Assembly: GCA_013398955.1 (NCBI GenBank)
Contig: VWPU01014905.1
Location: 248,001-312,000 of the forward strand
DNA from: Callaeas wilsoni
Lineage: Eukaryota; Chordata; Aves; Passeriformes; Callaeidae
DNA: 64,000 bases
Reading direction: 5' to 3'
The notes beneath the pieces are model-generated. The model saw only the letters and a list, made by a program, of their open reading frames with translations, did not search any database and was not told the DNA's origin. The translations under genes were made by a program, and so were the position numbers. Below, one piece after another: positions 39,690 to 51,869 of this stretch (position 1 is the stretch's first letter; each line of letters opens with the position of its first letter).

Positions 39690-40297
39690 AGATGGTTGTG
39701 CTGCCATTCAGAGGCACCTTGCACGACAGGCTTGTGGCAAAGTAGCCTAATAGTCTCCCAGCAGGTCAATGGAGGCAATCCTGCACTTCTACTCAGCATT
39801 GGTGAGACACATCTGGAGTGCAGGGTCCAGTTCTGGGCTCCCCAGGACAAAACAGACATGGACAAACTGGCATGAGTCCGGTGAAGTACCATGAAGACAA
39901 GTAACGACTTGGAGTAGCTGATGTATCAGTAGTGGCTGAGAGGGATGGGACTTTTCAATCTGGAGAAGAGAAGTTTCAGGGGGATCCTATCAATGTGCAT
40001 AAATACCGAGTGGGAGCAGAAGAGAAGATGGAGCCGGGCTCTTCTCAGTGGTGTGCAGTGACAGGACAAGAGGCAGCAGGCACAACCTGAAGCACAGGAA
40101 ATTTTGCTTAAACAGATGAGAAAAAGATGTTTTTAATGTAAGAGTGATCAAACAGTGTCACAGATGAGTCAAAGAAGCTGTTCAGTCTCCATCCTTGATG
40201 TGATGGCATATGATCCAGGAAAACCTGCTCTGCCTGACTGAGCAGGGGCATTGGTCCCTGGAGGCCCCTCCTAATCTCGGTGGTTTTGTGACTCCCT
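39690..40297 (+). mobile_element. CR1 LINE copy, internally deleted
   Basis: The left part ('gctgccattcagaggcacct') matches a more upstream section of CR1 ORF2. Around 39775 it jumps to 'cttctactcagcattggtga' and 'gtccagttctgggctcccca', near the ORF end. The following 'ggatcctatcaatgtgcata', 'cagtgacaggacaagaggca' and 'gagtctcc'-like 3' UTR blocks belong to a different CR1 subfamily from the copy at 33470. Several hundred bases appear deleted internally. No intact ORF remains. Confidence 0.88.
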
Positions 40298-42155
40298 AAG
40301 CTGGGAAAACTTAAACCACTGACTTGGAAATGTCAGGACTACAAAGTCTATAGATTTAGGGGGAGAGAGGGAATGTGTGTGGCGTTTGGTTTTGGCGTGT
40401 GGGTTTTTTTACTGTATATATGTCATTATGGTGCTAATATTTATCTGTTTCCAAGAAAGAGACCGGGGTGAATATATTAGTCTTTCGAAAAATGTAATAT
40501 TGCAGGCTTTGTAATTATTTATGTAATTTATTGAGAAAATGCTTTTTGTATGAAGGAAGTTTTTCACAGACCCTACAGAAATCTCCTGAAAGCAGGAGAA
40601 GCTTGAAGCCTTGACATATGTGCCCTGATCTTTTAGCTGCAAAGCCTCACGTTCTGTCTTTAATAAACATATGATGTGGTCAGTCCTGAGTTAAATCAAA
40701 CCCAAATGAATGTTCACTTTTTTTTCTGATGAATATAAATTTAAAACACAAACAACCCTACACAGGAAGGAATAGGGAATTAACTTTATCAGGGTGTAAA
40801 ATGAGCCATTTGGATGGCAAGGTATGCCAGAATGATGTAGTGTCTGTGATTGAAAGAGGTAATTTGAAGCTAAGCTTGAATATATAAAAAGGTGGCACTT
40901 TTATAACATTCTGGAAAATTGGGTCCTGATTTTCCAAGTAGGCAGTAAAAGTAATAAATGTTTTTGATTAATTTGGTAATAATTTCTCTGTACCTCTATT
41001 CTGTCTTAGGGAATGAAGATACTGCTGTCTAGTGTTACTAGATTAGATGATGTTGTAAAGAAAAAGTATTAATATTTGTAAGTTGCTTAGCTAATTTATC
41101 AAGAACCCAGGAGTAAATTAATAATTTTGTATTCAGCACAACATTTGTGAAGTAAATCAGACAGCAGACCATATGCTGAATGGATAGGATAGAAAGAGAT
41201 ATGTGATAACCACTCCAGAAGTGATTAAAGTATATATAACTTCTGTGTGGCAGAAAGGACCAAATTAAGGTTTGAGGTGATATTAAATTCCGTGTTTTCT
41301 TACTCAGTGATGAAAGACCCAGCTAACCTTGTGTAATATATGCAGTTTAACTATTCTGATGACTTTTTTTTTGCCACGTCTCATTTAAAGACAGATTGTG
41401 TCATGTTTTTTTCATGTTTGAAAGAAGAAAGAGTTTTTAAGAATATGTTTCTGCATTGATCTTTTGAACTTTAAAATTGTTCTTTTCCATGTAAGCTGGG
41501 TTTACTGTTTTAGTATCTTTTTGTACAGCATTTGTCCTGCAGGCTTAACATTACTTGCTTTGGTACCCAGTTATCTGTTCTCAAGTTGCTTTTTAGGTTT
41601 GGACATACTTTTTTTCATGCTGGACAAGATGAGCCTGAAGTGACATTGCTTAAAAGAATGACAGCTCCACATCACTGAATTAGTGCATGTGATTGCCTAT
41701 TTATGTCCCGATACTGTGTATGTCAGAACATTTTAAACATAAAACAAAAACAAAAGAAGAAAAAGGAAAAAGAGAATTAATTACTGTGATATGAAAACTT
41801 GTTTTATTTTACAGTCCTTCTGTTTCACACTGAGTAATAGACCTTCCTGCTGTGTGCTCATGCATTTTTTTCTGTGTATATCACTTTAATAAATCACTTT
41901 GAGAACTTTATGGAGCTAAATGTCTGTTCTTTTGTAGTAATACAAGCTGTTTTGACACGTAAAACCACTTGGAAGGCAAGCTGAGCTTTTGCAAGGGAAG
42001 AATTCTTAATGTGATTTTTAGTGTTAATTTTTTTTTTGCCATCTGAAGTATATTTGAAATACAACTCTCTGATGTCTTTGTATTTTTTAATAGACTCGAG
42101 TTGGAATGAAATGAAATGAAACTGTATTAAATTGTCTTTGTCTTTATAATTTCAG

Positions 42156-42241
42156 TGGCCGAACTGGAAAAATTCGAGTGCAGTCCCTGAAAATTGGCTT
42201 GATGTCTCTTTCTAAGGGCCTTCTGGAAGAGAAGTACAGAT
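42156..42241 (+). CDS. UTRN: Utrophin exon equivalent to dystrophin exon 66 (EF-hand loop)
   Basis: This 86-bp exon lies between aatttcAG and GTAAGG, entering in phase 2 and leaving in phase 1. It encodes [20 protein letters not shown] then GLLEEKYR. Joined to the previous exon it forms [11 protein letters not shown], an EF-hand-like loop with acidic and glycine positions but lacking a full calcium-ligand set. [18 protein letters not shown] is the utrophin form; dystrophin has a recognisably different sequence here. The reading frame is intact. Confidence 0.97.
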
Positions 42242-43215
42242 GTAAGGAAGAATTTCTTTTACGAAATATTCTATATGATTAAGCCATGTACAATGACAAA
42301 GCACCTAGCAAAATTTGTAGTAAAACATTTCTCATGCCTGTTGCAAGGCAGTTTTCTTTTGAGTAAGTAAAATAGAATTTTTTTCATTATCACCAGTGAT
42401 AATGGTTAAAGTAGGATTTATATCTTGACTGGAAAGTATTGCTGACAATTCTGAATCGTCAGAATTCACAGTACAGCAGACCCCAAAAGAAAAGGAGAAT
42501 AAGCTGTGTGGAAGATAGAGAAGTATTATATTTGATTCTGTTCTCTCTTGTATGTATGTATGTTTTGTTTAAGGAAAAATCAAGCAAGTTAGTGCCAATT
42601 GCATCAGATTGATATGGCTGATAAAGCAAGGAAATACATCAAAATCCTGCAGTTGTGTGTAGTACTCTATGAGGAAGACTATCTGAACTCTGAAAATGGT
42701 TTTCCAGTGTATGTGCTTTCTGCCAGAATTGCACAATGAAAGTTTGAATTATGCTGTTTTTAATAATCTCACAAGCTTGAGAAATAATTAGTAATATAAA
42801 AATATTTCACAGAAATAAATGCAGGAGCAAAAGAGAATTGAGTAACTTTGTGGCAAAAACCACCTGGCAAATACAGAAAAGAAGCTGAAGCACTATATTA
42901 GAGCATTATAGATGACGGACATTTACATATTATGCACATAATCTGAAATTTGCTGTTCTTTTACTGCTGAACAATAGTTCCTTGACTCATTTTGGAAACA
43001 TATGAAAAAAAATATAGAGAGACTGAATTTGGTCGGTGTATCTTTGTAACTCTGCAAAAATTTCTGCTTCCTTAAGAGCATTTGTAGGCAATCTCCTAAA
43101 CTTAGTTATTAACATTGAACAAAAGTAGAGCTGTTTTATGCATTGGGACATATTTTGACATCTGAATGACATACTGAGACTTTGGGTTTTTTAGTTTCCT
43201 TCTGTCATTTGACAC

Positions 43216-43237
43216 ATATGTGAAGTATATGTGAAGT
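43216..43237. repeat. Two tandem 11-bp copies
   Basis: 'atatgtgaagt' occurs twice in direct succession in intron 66. Confidence 0.95.
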
Positions 43238-46200
43238 ATTCCATAACTAAAAAAGAGCTTGACGCACGTGCCTTTGTTCCATAATGACAATTCAGAAGGT
43301 AATCTGCTGTTCTGTGTGAAATAAAAAGCTTTCATAAAGTGTAGGAGTTAGGCTGTGGATGATAAACTGATAACCCTAGGAAAAGATGGTTTTAAAAAAA
43401 ACTCCAAAACCTGAAAATACTCACATTAAATTGCTATTGGTAATACATTAGTATACAGTTGCCAAATACAGGCACTGAAGCAGAATAAGGAAATTACTAT
43501 GTCAGCTTTATATTTATGTTGTTGCTTTGTGTTTAGTACTAAAATTAAAATAGCAGCCAATGGTGGCTACAGATTTTACATCATTTATGTCAACAAGATT
43601 GACTTTTACTTTGAAGGATACTGTGAGAATTCCTAAAAAAATTAGTAGACAAGAAGTCTCAGAAGACTTTTGTACCAAGTGATTGTAACTTCAACCTGAA
43701 ATACATCTGAAATTAAAGTAGTTGCTCGCGTTCTCAAAGCAGAGAATTAATAGTCAGATAATGCATCCTTTTTGTTGTTGTAACTCCTGCTCTGATCAAT
43801 GTGCCAGGCTTTGATATCTTTGTTAGCTTTATTGTCCTTATGAACCTTAAAATTGTCACAGAAGAACTCTTCAATCCAAAAGAAGTTTTGCTAACAAAGG
43901 AAGTGTGTGTCAGGTACTGTTCTTGGCTTGCAGTGGCTTTGAAGTCAGCGTTTTGGGGTCCTCTGATACGAGCTGTCACAGACTCATCTTTGATATGAGC
44001 TCTTTGGCTTCTTTTGATTTTGTCATACCCTACTAATCATCTCTTGTTGAGAGAAATTTTGCCAGATCCTACTGAGTTTTAAGTCCTCGAGTGAAAATTG
44101 TAATGGAATTCCTAAGTATTTTCAAGAAAGTCAGTCACTTGGAAGAAAAAGCAGGACACCCAAACATGAGTGCTTAATACTAATTACCTGCCTTCTGATT
44201 TTTCCCTTTCTCGGACCAGTTCCTGGCATTTGCTTCTCCTTTTGGCTGTTTCTTCTAAGCATTTCTGAGGCGTTGGCAATCACAGGCTGCTCTGAGAGCA
44301 AGCATCATGGGATGGTTGTGGTTAGAGCCCTCAGCAGAGCACAGACTGTGCCTTAAATGCGCTAGCCTTGGAGAGGCATGCTCTTCTTAGAGTAATTGGT
44401 GGTAAAATAAGCAAGCTTCTTGTTTTAAGAACTTTTGGATGAACGCTTAATTCTTTTGTAAAACTCTTGACCGGAATGTTTGCTTCTCAAGTGTTCAGCC
44501 TTCCTAGAGACTGTATGTTTATTTCCAGTATAGGTAGGATCTTTTAACTTTACACATTTTTAAAAAATGTTTTGACAGAGAAATTTCTGTGATTTTTTTT
44601 TTTAAATTTAATTAAGCTTCTTTTTAAGACTTCAGGGTTGACATGAGAATGGATCTTTAATTAAAAGTCCCAATTGCTTTAGAAGAAACATTGAAACCTC
44701 AATTAAAGAATGCCTATTCTTGAAAATGTTGAAGACATGCTTAGCTTCAAGCACATGCCTGGGTGCTCCTGAGAATAAAAATGGACCTACAAAAGTAATT
44801 CAGTAATTGTGAGCTGCTCACACCTATGCTTTAGGGCGAGTAGTCTCAGGCTTCTTTTCTGCTGTTGAGGCCAATGTCCTGGTCTGGCCGTAACCATGTT
44901 ATTGTCTGCTTGCTCTTCTGACCAGGAGGGTCACTTGTGAGCTACATAAGAATGCATTTGTGTGCACTTCACTCTTACCTGCAGACGTTTCTAACACCCA
45001 AAGCCCAAACTGGCAGCAGAAACAGAAAAAAACCCCATATGGAGTTTTTTACAGCGTGTAGCTTTTGGGTCATATCATTTAATGTATAAAATCCGTATGA
45101 TTTGAGATGAAAAAGAAGGGCCACTTAATAAATCTCATCTTCTAAGCAGTTACGTTTTCAAGTGATGTACAACATCCTTGGAATGTGGTGGGGGGTTTTT
45201 TTACTGTTATGTTTGTTATAAATTTTCAAACCATTTGGAACTAACTGAAAAAAAAAAAGAAGAAATTAGAATGTGCATTCTGTTTGTGACAATGCAACAT
45301 AAAATGTGGGTTGTGGACATTTTTCTACTTACTATCTTATTATCCTTTTGATAGGAATTCAATAAACTTTTCAATATTTTCAAGTATCCCTTTCTTTATC
45401 AACTATTAAGTACATTTTTTTCAGGTTGTCTTGCTAAGTTGCAGTTTGAGTCCCACTGGCTGTAATCCTCAAAATTTAGTGTGAGGCTGAGTTTATTTAA
45501 CTGATTTCTCTTTTCCTGGTTTCTGTTTTCTTCCTACGACTCAGGTCTGAATAATCTTTTCTCTGCTTCCTCAGTCATTCTTCTTGTCCTTTGGTAGAGT
45601 CCCTTACACAGTTTAACCTTTGTATCTATGTATTTTATGTTGAAATGCCTTTAATGTCTATGTACATGTTACCAAACTCCATTTAAAAGAGGTTGTGGCT
45701 TTTGAGATTGCTGGTGGGCGATGTATGGAGTCCCCTTTCCCACTGGGGTGAGTAGGGTGCCTGGGTGCTCCCTGTCAGAGCTAAAACAGGCTCTCCTCCA
45801 TCTCCCACTTGAGGGATGCTCTTGCCATGCCTCCGTTGCCAGGGAATAGCTCATGGCTTATTTGAAGTAGGTAGGCCAGATAACAAGAGCATTCTCACTT
45901 TCCATGCCTTCAGTTTAGGAGCTTCTCCTCCTGTGTGTCACATTGAAGGCATTGAGGGGTTTGGGAAAACAGGATACCATCCATGCTCTCCTTGCACCTG
46001 GACAGTCTTTGGTTGTGGCACAGCTGCCAGTGTTAAGCAACAAATAATTTGGAGGAGTTTGAGTTCTTCGAAGGTATTTGCTGGTTTCCTCCTAGCTAAT
46101 CACTATTCCCTCTCCTGTCACATTGTTTTCCTCTATTTACCAGCTCCACAATCAACCGAAGTTTTAGAGCTTAGGAAATTACTCCATCTGCCTCCCAGCT

Positions 46201-47610
46201 CCAGCAGTTAATGAATTGTTCTTTTATGGCCTGTTTGCACTGCAGACTGGTGCAAACAGAAAGAATAAGACAATTTTTTTTTCCTTTTTTCTTTTTTGTA
46301 CTATCAGTTTTTTAAAACTGACTCTTAGAAATTGAAAAACTGTCCAATCCTAGGCTGAAGAAGATAGCCAGGATCTGGGATTGCCAAGAGGAGCCTGCAG
46401 CTCTGTAGTATTGATTCTGTCCCCATTATTTTCTGTGGGGTTTTTTTCCTCAACACTCAGTGGCCAAGATGCTGTAGCTGCTGTTTCAGTAGGCAAGAAA
46501 GGGATGAGACAAATACAATAACATCTAAAAATTAGTTCAGTCATCTGAATTTGTATTTTGTGAAGATCCTTTCTTTTGCTTCCATCTCCCTTGAGAAGAA
46601 AAAAAAAGTGTGCCCAGACTGTCTGAAGCACACTGACAAAGCTTGACAGTTGCTCCACATGAAGGGCAAAACAATTTACACCATGTAATAAGAGTTACTC
46701 TTGAGTGTTTCTGAACAAAGGTGGTCTTTTTCTTGATCAGAAGTGCAGTCAGACTGGATTTTCAAATTTCATTTATTTCTATTTTATTAGTGGTTCTTCT
46801 GATGGGAAACATGAAAAAGTAGGGGCACAATATAAACAGATTCTTTTTCTTTTAAGATTACTTGGAGCTTTAATCCAAGCAAGCCACTGAGTGCAAAAGG
46901 AGATTGTAAAAACCAGGTGGATTGAACATAAGAATTTGATTGCATTTCTTCTGTAATTTGTACCAATCACAAAATTTAAAAATATTTCTTAGATAAACTC
47001 AGCATTTAAGATGTTTTCAGGCAAGATTAATTTTGTGACTAAATATTAATGTGCATAGCTACAGAGTTCATAAATCAAAATTATTGGCAGAAACATCAAC
47101 AATTTTAGCTGAGCATTTTAACAATTAAAATTGTCCAATCAAAGAAATGTGCTAAGAAAGCACTTGAGAAATAATAACTGTACTGCTGACAGGCCTATTA
47201 ACTCAGTGCTTTACTATGAGTGTAGGTACAAGCAGTATCTTCCTTCCCAGTGTCTGTATCTGGAAAAATTTTCTTGATCCCTTTCAGCATCAGCTTTTTC
47301 TGTTGTTACAGTCATCCTGGTTCATCCATTTATACAGCAAGGCTTGACACCTACCTTAGGAAAATGGAATCAGTAAGGGAAAAGTACATGGAAGCAGACA
47401 TGGTTATCCAGGGAGAAAATGTGATTATTGTTAAGCTCAAGTTGTCTTTCTGGCTGCTGCTCTTGCTTTAAGCTATTTCACATGGCCAGTTGTGACTTGT
47501 GGTGACTTCCAGTCTCAGTTCAGAGTAATTGTGCTTCTGTCCCAAAACAACTGAAGCATGACATAGTTATTTAGCATAAGATGTGGGTTTCTGAAATATT
47601 GTTTCATTCT

Positions 47611-48915
47611 TCATAGAATGGTAGAATAGTTTGGTTTGGAAGGGGTTTTAAAAGGTCATCTAGACCAACCCTCTTGCAATGAGCAGGGTCATTTTCAGCT
47701 GGGTCAGGTTGCTCAGATCCCTGTCCAATCTGGCCTTGAATGTTTCCAGAAATAGAACCTCTACCACCTCTCTGGGCAGCTTGTTCTAGTGTTTTGCCAC
47801 ACTCATTGTAAAAAATTTCTTCCTTAATAACTAATCTAAATCTGCCTTCGTTTAGTTTAAAACCATTATTACTAATCCTTTTGCAACAGGCCCTGCTAAA
47901 AGATTTGTTCGCAGCTTTCTTGTAAGTCCCTTTTGAGTACTGAAAAGCCGCAGTAAGGTCTGCCTGGAGTCTTCAGGCTAAACAACCTCAGCTCTCTCAG
48001 CCTTTCTTCAGAGTGATGGAACATCTCTTCTATGATGAGGTTTTTGGCTTTCCTCAGCTCCATGTCTTTCCTGTGCTGGAGACCCCAGAGCTGGACTCAG
48101 TACTCCAGGTGGGATCTCACAAGAGCAGAGTGTGCAGAATCACCTCCATCATTTTGCTGGCCATGGTGCTTCTGATACAGCCCAGGATATGGTTGACTTT
48201 CTGGCCTGCAAGCGCACCTTGTTGGCACATGTCCAGCTTTTCATCTACCAGCACCCCCAAGTCTTTCTCTACAGAGCTGCTCTCAGTCCCTTCATCCCCC
48301 AGCCTGAACTGATACTGGGAGTTGCCCTAACCAGGTGCTGCACCTTGCGCTTGGCCTTGTTGAACTCCATGAGGTTCCCAGGGGCCCACTTCTCGAGCTT
48401 TTCCAGGTGTGGATGGCATCCTGTCCTCAGGTGTGTCAGCCACACCACTTGGCTTAGTGTTACTTGCAGACCTGCTGAGGGTTTACTCGATTCCTTCATC
48501 TGTGGTATTAATGAAGATACTAAGTAACACTGGTCCCAATATGGACCCTTGAGGGCCATCACTCGTCACTGTTGTCCATCGGGACTCTGAGCTGTTGATC
48601 ACGATCCACTGGCTGTGGCCATCCAACCAATTCCTTATCCATCTAACAGTCCACCCATTGAATCCATCTCTCTTGAATTCAGAGAGAAGGATCCAATTCC
48701 TTATCCATCTAACAGTCCACCCATTGAATCCATCTCTCTTGAATTTAGAGAGAAGGATGTTGTGGGGGACTGTGTCAAAAGCCTTACAGAAGTCCAGAGA
48801 GATGACATCTATAGCCATTCCCTTGTCCACTAATGTAGTCACTCTATCATAGAACGTCACTAGGTTTGTCAGGCAGGACTTTTTGCTGGTGAAGCTGTAC
48901 TACCTCAAGTCACCT
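47611..48915 (-). mobile_element. CR1 LINE copy, 1.3 kb, with reverse-transcriptase region
   Basis: In minus orientation the copy encodes the reverse-transcriptase motifs [34 protein letters not shown] and [18 protein letters not shown]. The expected FADD active-site region is deleted or degraded. Thumb and C-terminal parts (LEKWAPGNLMEFNKAK) and the 3' UTR follow, ending in 'catagaatggtagaatag' (reverse complement of the CR1 terminus) at 47611. It is 5'-truncated at about 48915 and interrupted by frameshifts, so it is inactive. It contains a 66-bp tandem duplication described separately. Confidence 0.93.
48627..48758 (-). repeat. 66-bp in-frame tandem duplication inside the CR1 ORF2 remnant
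   Basis: Two adjacent 66-bp copies occupy 48627-48692 and 48693-48758. Each begins 'ccaattccttatccatct' and ends 'agagagaaggat' on the plus strand. I see one difference, gaattc against gaattt. On the minus strand each copy encodes 22 codons around [17 protein letters not shown], so the duplication keeps the frame. Confidence 0.97.
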
Positions 48916-49150
48916 TCCTGTCTACCATGTGCCATAAGAAGCCATATAGTTTCATTCATTTGGCCTTGTTTTTCTCATTTGTATGGTTACGAATCAATAT
49001 TAGATGAAGGTAAACTCTTGTAAATGGGACAGTGGCCATTTGTAACTGTGACAATAATATAGAAATTAAAAGCTTGATCTGCAGCATTACTGAAGGAAAG
49101 GAGGTGTACATGGAAATGGAATGAGATGGTGTCTTTTGTTGGTGTTGTAG

Positions 49151-49308
49151 ACCTCTTCAAGGAGGTGGCAGGCCCTACAGAAATGTGTGACCAGAGGCAG
49201 CTGGGCCTTCTGCTTCATGATGCTATCCAGATCCCGCGACAGCTTGGGGAAGTGGCAGCCTTCGGTGGCAGCAATATTGAACCCAGTGTGCGCAGCTGCT
49301 TCCAACAG
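49151..49308 (+). CDS. UTRN: Utrophin exon equivalent to dystrophin exon 67 (second EF-hand module)
   Basis: This 158-bp exon is bounded by gttgTAG and GTAAGA, entering in phase 1 and leaving in phase 0. It encodes [20 protein letters not shown], then [20 protein letters not shown] and [13 protein letters not shown]. The [26 protein letters not shown] block is one of the most conserved parts of the dystrophin/dystrobrevin superfamily and belongs to the second EF-hand-like domain, just before the ZZ finger. [10 protein letters not shown] separates utrophin from dystrophin. Confidence 0.98.
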
Positions 49309-51702
49309 GTAAGATAAAGACCTTCTTGGGAAGAACAAAACAAAACCAAACCCTCTTTGAAGTCTACAGATTCACTTACACATGATGATGTAAAAAGGAG
49401 AGAGGAATATAAAAACATCCACTGAGTTTTGAACAGAAATGAATATGCTCCTGCAGCTAAGTATGGGAGATTCATGTGAAGCTGCAGCTGTAAAAGATTG
49501 TTTACAATTTAGGAGAGGATCAAACAAATTATGTTTTGCCAAAAGAATATATAATTCTCTATGATTCTGACAGTGTTTGCTGCTCTAAAAGCTGCTAAAA
49601 AAATTTTTAGCAGCCAATGATCCTGCTTTGCATTGTTCAAAGCAACATGATACTGTGAGAACAACATGCTTTTTCCAGCTGGAGCAAGACATGATCTCAA
49701 CAAAACAAGAAAATTATGTTGATAGTAATTTTTGACCTTGTGGACCAGGAAATTATTTAGCATTATGTTACTGACAAAAGACCTTGCAGTTGCATGAAAC
49801 TTCAAGCGTAGTTGTTTTTATACTGCGAGCCTGTATGCAGCAGCTCAGAACATGGAATAAAGCTCTTGCAGCCTGCCGTGCAGCTCCACGCTACATGCAG
49901 GGGGTTAATGAGGTTGCAAGGAGTGTCTGTTTAAAGAACTTGAGAATTAAAAACAGGATGTTGTAATGGAACACAACTAACTCTGACATTTTCAAGGATG
50001 CCTAAGGCTCCATCTGTTAGCTAGCGATAGCTATATTGCATCAGTACATCATTTTTTTTGAAAGCAGCTGATTTGAGCATTGTCGGAAATTGTATATGGA
50101 TTAAAAATACACTATGGTTTATATAAAATTACTGACCTGAATATTTCTGATTTTATTGAATTGAACATTAATATTTTAGTGAACTTTCAGAGGATTTTCT
50201 TTTGCCATTCTCATATAGATTTCTACATTTTTGTCCAGTGCTTTGAAAAATGCAGTTGTGTTAGCTTTTTTCAAGAACTATTAGATTCATTTCTGGTTTT
50301 TTACGATTAGAATTGGAAGAGTGTTTGTCCAAGTCATGAATAATTTGGTAGATACTTATGGAAGTTGGTTAGACCAATTAACCATGTAAAGCTTCCCCTG
50401 ATGTTTTAACATTGCTGCTTCAGACAGTAAGGGATGGTACTTGACATATCTACGCTGGCCTTGAGTGGTTTGAGTCATCCTGAAATAAATTATCCATTTG
50501 TTAGTTGGAGACTTTCTGTGTGACAGAGGAATGATCTTTATGCCCCTCAAGGATCTACCCCATCTCCCATGGTATTCAATTGTGGGTGAGGGGTACTAGC
50601 CCAGAACTTAAGTACTTAAACTAGTGTTTAAGTACTTGATGTGTTATTACAATTATACTGATAATGAGGTTGCATCCCTCATCGCACATGAATAGTTCAA
50701 GTTCCGTCCCTGGTTGTTGGGAGACCATAGAGAAAATGTGGAGCTGCTTGTCAGTTATCTCAGCCCAGTGAAAACAAGTATTTCGTTGGTGAGGAAGAAA
50801 CGTTCTTTTTTTTTTCATGCTTCTCCCGCCTACTGCCAAAAATGAACTTGGACAATGAATAGGTTAAGAAGCCTAGCATTGCTTCCCATCATGTGTTACC
50901 ATTTAAGAATAATTTTCATTTTGAGCTTTATTTTATTACTTCCATTGAGCTTAGAAAATTACCTCTGTTGTTATTGCTGACAAAGTTGAAAAATACAATA
51001 CCTTTACAGCTAGGCTCCTCTGGTGGTTACAACTTAAAGAAAATGTGAAAGTGTGTTTGTTTGCTTCTTAAAACAATCATGTTAATACATTTGCTCTGCT
51101 ATATTCTTGCAGTGATTGCCTATAAATGGCAGATTCCTTTCTTGTTCTTTATTTTCCTGTTTGTTTGTTGTGTACATGTGTTATGTTTAATGTGCTAACT
51201 AGAAAGAGCACCATGGGCTTAGAACACAATAAAAAATTAAAGGCTCTTGGGGCAATCAGTACAGACATGCAAACACTACTGACTAGCGTTTTGTCATCAA
51301 TCTTAACTTAGAAGACAACCATGTCTTCAGTATGTCTGAACTGAAGAATGTGCTTCTCTTTCATGCTCATACTTTTCAAGTCCTTTCAGTTGAAAGACAG
51401 CTTTACTATACACTCTATTACTTCTTTACTATGTCCTCCATCTTTGTTGCTATCTGTCTACTCTATCACAGCTGTTTAGTCTTCTAAAGTGTTACTGACT
51501 TGTTTTCTTTATTTTCATTTTAATTGAGGTTATTTCTTGCATCGTGTAAATGGTTTTGGATTAAAATGTCATGGAATGAATTCATGCAGGTTGTTGGGGT
51601 CTTTTTTCCATAGAATTCTAAAGAGAATCTACTTGTGGGTGTGTGTTGTTTTGTTGTTTTGGTTTTGTTTTTTAATTTGGATGTGGGTTTTTCTCTCCAC
51701 AG
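49309..51702 (+). other. UTRN: Intron 67 (2.4 kb)
   Basis: The intron contains a perfect 12-bp inverted repeat at 50610-50637. The remaining sequence is AT-rich with no recognised element. Confidence 0.85.
50610..50637. repeat. Perfect 12-bp inverted repeat with 4-nt spacer
   Basis: The left arm is 'aagtacttaaac' (50610-50621), the spacer 'tagt', and the right arm 'gtttaagtactt' (50626-50637), the exact reverse complement of the left. In the utrophin pre-mRNA it could form a 12-bp stem with a tetraloop. As DNA it is a possible dimeric protein-binding site or a footprint of a lost palindromic element. Confidence 0.95.
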
Positions 51703-51869
51703 AACCACAATAAGCCCGAAATAACTGTAAAACAATTTATAGATTGGATGCGCTTAGAACCACAGTCTATGGTGTGGTTACCAGTTCTACACCGTGTGGC
51801 AGCTGCAGAAACGGCAAAACATCAGGCCAAGTGCAACATCTGTAAAGAGTGTCCAATCGTTGGATTTAG
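51703..51869 (+). CDS. UTRN: Utrophin exon equivalent to dystrophin exon 68 (end of EF module, ZZ finger first half)
   Basis: This 167-bp exon lies between ctctccacAG and GTAAGA, entering in phase 0 and leaving in phase 2. It encodes [20 protein letters not shown], then [20 protein letters not shown] and [12 protein letters not shown]. The first two thirds close the EF-hand region. The CNIC pair and following Cys are the first zinc ligands of the ZZ domain, a two-zinc finger needed for full beta-dystroglycan binding. [10 protein letters not shown] is the utrophin type; dystrophin has a different segment before [10 protein letters not shown]. Confidence 0.98.

Larger units (their letters stand above)
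35302..42155 (+). other. UTRN: Intron 65 (6.9 kb)
   Basis: The intron contains an internally deleted plus-strand CR1 copy at about 39690-40297, a sense-strand G-quadruplex motif at 36703-36720, a T/G-rich low-complexity stretch at about 38220-38310, and a short ATGAA run near 42100. A relatively GC-rich block at 35690-35920, with an open minus-strand frame, is listed separately. No other gene is recognised. Confidence 0.82.
42242..49150 (+). other. UTRN: Intron 66 (6.9 kb)
   Basis: The main occupant is a 1.3-kb minus-strand CR1 copy at 47611-48915, which ends about 235 bp before the next exon. An 11-bp tandem repeat occurs at 43216-43237. The slightly GC-richer block at about 45670-46210 shows an open plus-strand frame of 131 codons with no motif I recognise. 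The remainder is unremarkable. Confidence 0.83.

Noticed and set aside
45816..46211. A 131-codon plus-strand frame in intron 66.
   Set aside because: Composition resembles random translation of moderately GC-rich DNA (many S, C, H); no domain and no conservation evidence available.
48132..48527. A 131-codon plus-strand frame and neighbouring plus-strand frames over 48013-48850.
   Set aside because: They are antisense shadows of the minus-strand CR1 reverse-transcriptase remnant.
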